From: Flectobacillus sp.
GTDB lineage: Bacteria > Bacteroidota > Bacteroidia > Cytophagales > Spirosomataceae
DNA length: 7,255 bases
Assembly: GCA_029865665.1 (NCBI GenBank)
Contig: JARXAV010000268.1
Span: forward strand, 1 to 7,255
Direction: 5' to 3'
Shown: positions 5,417-7,255 of the stretch, piece after piece
Layout: each line of letters begins with the position of its first letter
Position numbering within the stretch: position 1 is the stretch's first letter
Made by a program: the position numbers and the translations under genes
Notes under the pieces: generated by a model
What the model was told of the DNA's origin: nothing
The model's database searches: none
Seen by the model: only the letters and a program-made list of their open reading frames with translations

Positions 5417-7255
5417 TTAGAAACTTGCTCTCACCATGAAACCAAGGGTGCGAGTAGCAGGGTTTGTTCCTGCGTTAGTAAGGGTTTCGAACCAACGTGA
5501 ACCAGCAGTTGTTTGCTCAGAATCCATGTCTTTGATAGTACGGTAGATGTACAATAAGTTTCTACCAAATACAGAGACGTTCACTTTCTTCGCTCCAATT
5601 TTTCTTGCAATGGCTGCTGGTACGTTATACCCCAATGATAATTCTCTTAACTTAATGTATGAGTTTTCTTGTACATACAATTCATAACGAGAAGAACTAT
5701 ATTGTGGGCCACCCCAGTTGTAAGTATTGAAATAATAAACCGCTTGTGAAATCACATTCGTATTTTTTTCGCCATTTACTGAAACTCCATCCATTAACAT
5801 CCCGTCATTATATACAACTTGACCATTTGGACCAGCGTTTGCCGTTGTTTGTACCCCATTTCCGTTTGCGTCAAGGTAGTATCTTAAACCACCACTAGCT
5901 GCGTCCATGTATTTGGTACTTTCTTCTAACAAACCTCTACTAATCATCCAGTTTAAACCTGTTGGCATGATGTAACCACCCCAACGGAAATCTGCAAGTA
6001 CATCCAATGTAAATCCTTTGTAACTAAATGTGTTTGTGAAGCCACCTGTCAATTTTGGCATTGCATTACCCGCTTTCACCATTTTGTCGTTATCTAAAAC
6101 GTAAAGCCCCGACTCATCCACGATTTTTTCGCCTTTGTCGTTAGTTGCAATTGGGTGAACATAGAAATCTCCCATTGGTTGTCCTACCACCGAGCGTAAT
6201 TGAGCTGCATTTCCGTCATAATCTGCGTGTAATAACTCCGTAGATCCATTCGCCAATTGTTCTACTACGTTACGGTTAGAAGCAAAGTTGATACCTGTTT
6301 CCCACATAAACTTAGGCGTTTTCACAGGTGTTCCCGTGATTGCTACCTCAAGTCCTTCGTTTCTTAAAATACCGATGTTACTCAATACTGACACTGCACC
6401 CGATGTTGGAGCAAGCGTTAGTGGTAAAATTTGGTCAACAATACGAGCGTTATAATACGAAACATCTAAGCCCAAACGGTTGTTAAAAAACTTCGTTTCT
6501 AAACCAAATTCAAATTCGTGTTTTTGTTCTGGCTTGATTAAATCGTTACCAAAAGCACTTGGCAAGGTTGTATAAAGCACTGATTTACCCCCTGTTTGCT
6601 GCGTTCCATACGTATTTTGCTGATAAGCGATGTTAGCAGAATAAAGTGACGGGTAGTTCCCTACGACACCCCAAGAAGCACGAACTTTACCATAACTAAG
6701 GTAACGGGGTAGATTAAACGCTTCAGAGAATACAAAGCTTGAATTCACCGATGGATACAAGAAAGTATTGTTATTCGGGTTCATCGTAGAGGTTCTATCA
6801 CGTCTCAATGTTCCTTCTAAAAACAAAAATCCTTTGTAGTCTAAGTTAAGTGTTCCAATGAAAGCGTCTTTCACTAACGAAGTTCTGCTTGAATTGCTTA
6901 CAGGTGTATTGACAGAAGCCGCTACGTCAAATAAATTTTCCGTACTTAATCCTCCGCTTGTTCCTCTTTCTAAATAACTGCTTGTTTCTTTCGTAGCGGT
7001 ATAACCTGCCATTGCTGTTAAATTAAAATCCTCCGAAACTTTTTTAGAATACGTTAACAATACATCACCGTACAAGATGTTGTAGAGATTCGACTTCATA
7101 CCAAAATAGCCAGAGTTACCAAAAGCAAGTGGAATTTCAGTAGCTTGTTCGACTTCCGTTTTCACAGAGGTGAAATCCGTAGCAAGTCTTCCTCTAAGTT
7201 TTAAATCATCCGTTATCTGAATATTGTGTGTCATACTCGCAATCACACGGTTGCT
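5417..7255 (-). CDS. SusC-like TonB-dependent outer-membrane receptor (C-terminal part)
   Basis: The frame is open to the right edge of the window (612 residues seen) and its true start lies beyond it, so the signal peptide, carboxypeptidase-like domain, TonB box and plug are not visible. What is present is the C-terminal beta-barrel: alternating aromatic strands ending in bulky residues and separated by polar loops. Recognisable SusC barrel blocks include GKVRASWGVVGNYP, LIKPEQKHEFEFGLETKFFN and GLDVSYYNARIVDQILPL. Near the end are QENSYIKLRELSLGYNVP and the VSVFGRNLLYI segment, typical of the last strands. The protein ends in Phe (MVRASF), the usual signal for barrel assembly by the BAM complex. 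With the SusD-like partner it would form a TonB-energised importer for an oligomeric nutrient. An in-frame GTG at 7246 should not be taken as the start, because the frame and homologous barrel sequence continue past it. Confidence 0.95.
   Translation of the reverse strand, partial: SNRVIASMTHNIQITDDLKLRGRLATDFTSVKTEVEQATEIPLAFGNSGYFGMKSNLYNILYGDVLLTYSKKVSEDFNLTAMAGYTATKETSSYLERGTSGGLSTENLFDVAASVNTPVSNSSRTSLVKDAFIGTLNLDYKGFLFLEGTLRRDRTSTMNPNNNTFLYPSVNSSFVFSEAFNLPRYLSYGKVRASWGVVGNYPSLYSANIAYQQNTYGTQQTGGKSVLYTTLPSAFGNDLIKPEQKHEFEFGLETKFFNNRLGLDVSYYNARIVDQILPLTLAPTSGAVSVLSNIGILRNEGLEVAITGTPVKTPKFMWETGINFASNRNVVEQLANGSTELLHADYDGNAAQLRSVVGQPMGDFYVHPIATNDKGEKIVDESGLYVLDNDKMVKAGNAMPKLTGGFTNTFSYKGFTLDVLADFRWGGYIMPTGLNWMISRGLLEESTKYMDAASGGLRYYLDANGNGVQTTANAGPNGQVVYNDGMLMDGVSVNGEKNTNVISQAVYYFNTYNWGGPQYSSSRYELYVQENSYIKLRELSLGYNVPAAIARKIGAKKVNVSVFGRNLLYIYRTIKDMDSEQTTAGSRWFETLTNAGTNPATRTLGFMVRASF

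Overview
The window looks like chromosomal DNA from a member of the Bacteroidota. It carries an adjacent SusC/SusD outer-membrane pair, an AT-rich base composition, start codons without Shine-Dalgarno sequences but with A/T-rich leaders, and promoter-like sequences matching the Bacteroidota consensus (TTTG, about 20 bp, TAnnTTTG). A Cytophagales-type genome is plausible, but genus cannot be assigned from what is visible.

Layout from left to right: (1) the start of a secreted protein of unknown function on the minus strand, cut by the left edge (1-214). (2) A 111-residue orphan gene on the plus strand (501-836) behind a full consensus promoter at 390-421. (3) A palindromic intergenic segment and a Rho-independent terminator (936-979). 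(4) A four-helix membrane protein on the minus strand resembling the DUF4239/bestrophin-like group (1049-1804). (5) A divergent intergenic region holding a 52-bp near-perfect palindrome (1976-2027). (6) A secreted S41-family peptidase on the plus strand (2091-3545). (7) A 260-bp convergent intergenic region with a 101-bp inverted-repeat element (3588-3688), a second copy of the terminator (3694-3737) and a small stem-loop. (8) A susD-like lipoprotein gene (3806-5389), followed at higher coordinates by the 3' two-thirds or so of a susC-like TonB-dependent receptor gene (5417-7255). Both are on the minus strand and are transcribed susC then susD; the susC start lies beyond the right edge.

Only the SusC/SusD pair is clearly a functional unit: an outer-membrane channel with a lipoprotein lid that imports an oligomeric nutrient, probably glycan or peptide. 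No glycan-degrading enzyme, sigma/anti-sigma pair or hybrid sensor is visible, so the substrate is open. The S41 peptidase converges on this operon and is separated from it by a terminator, so they need not be linked. The other genes look like independent single-gene units.

No defence system, CRISPR array, transposase gene, rRNA or tRNA is visible. The least ordinary content is in the gaps: a 55-bp terminator repeated almost exactly 2.7 kb apart with all differences outside the stems, the 52-bp palindrome before the peptidase gene, and the 101-bp element with terminal inverted repeats. No intergenic gap exceeds 300 bases.
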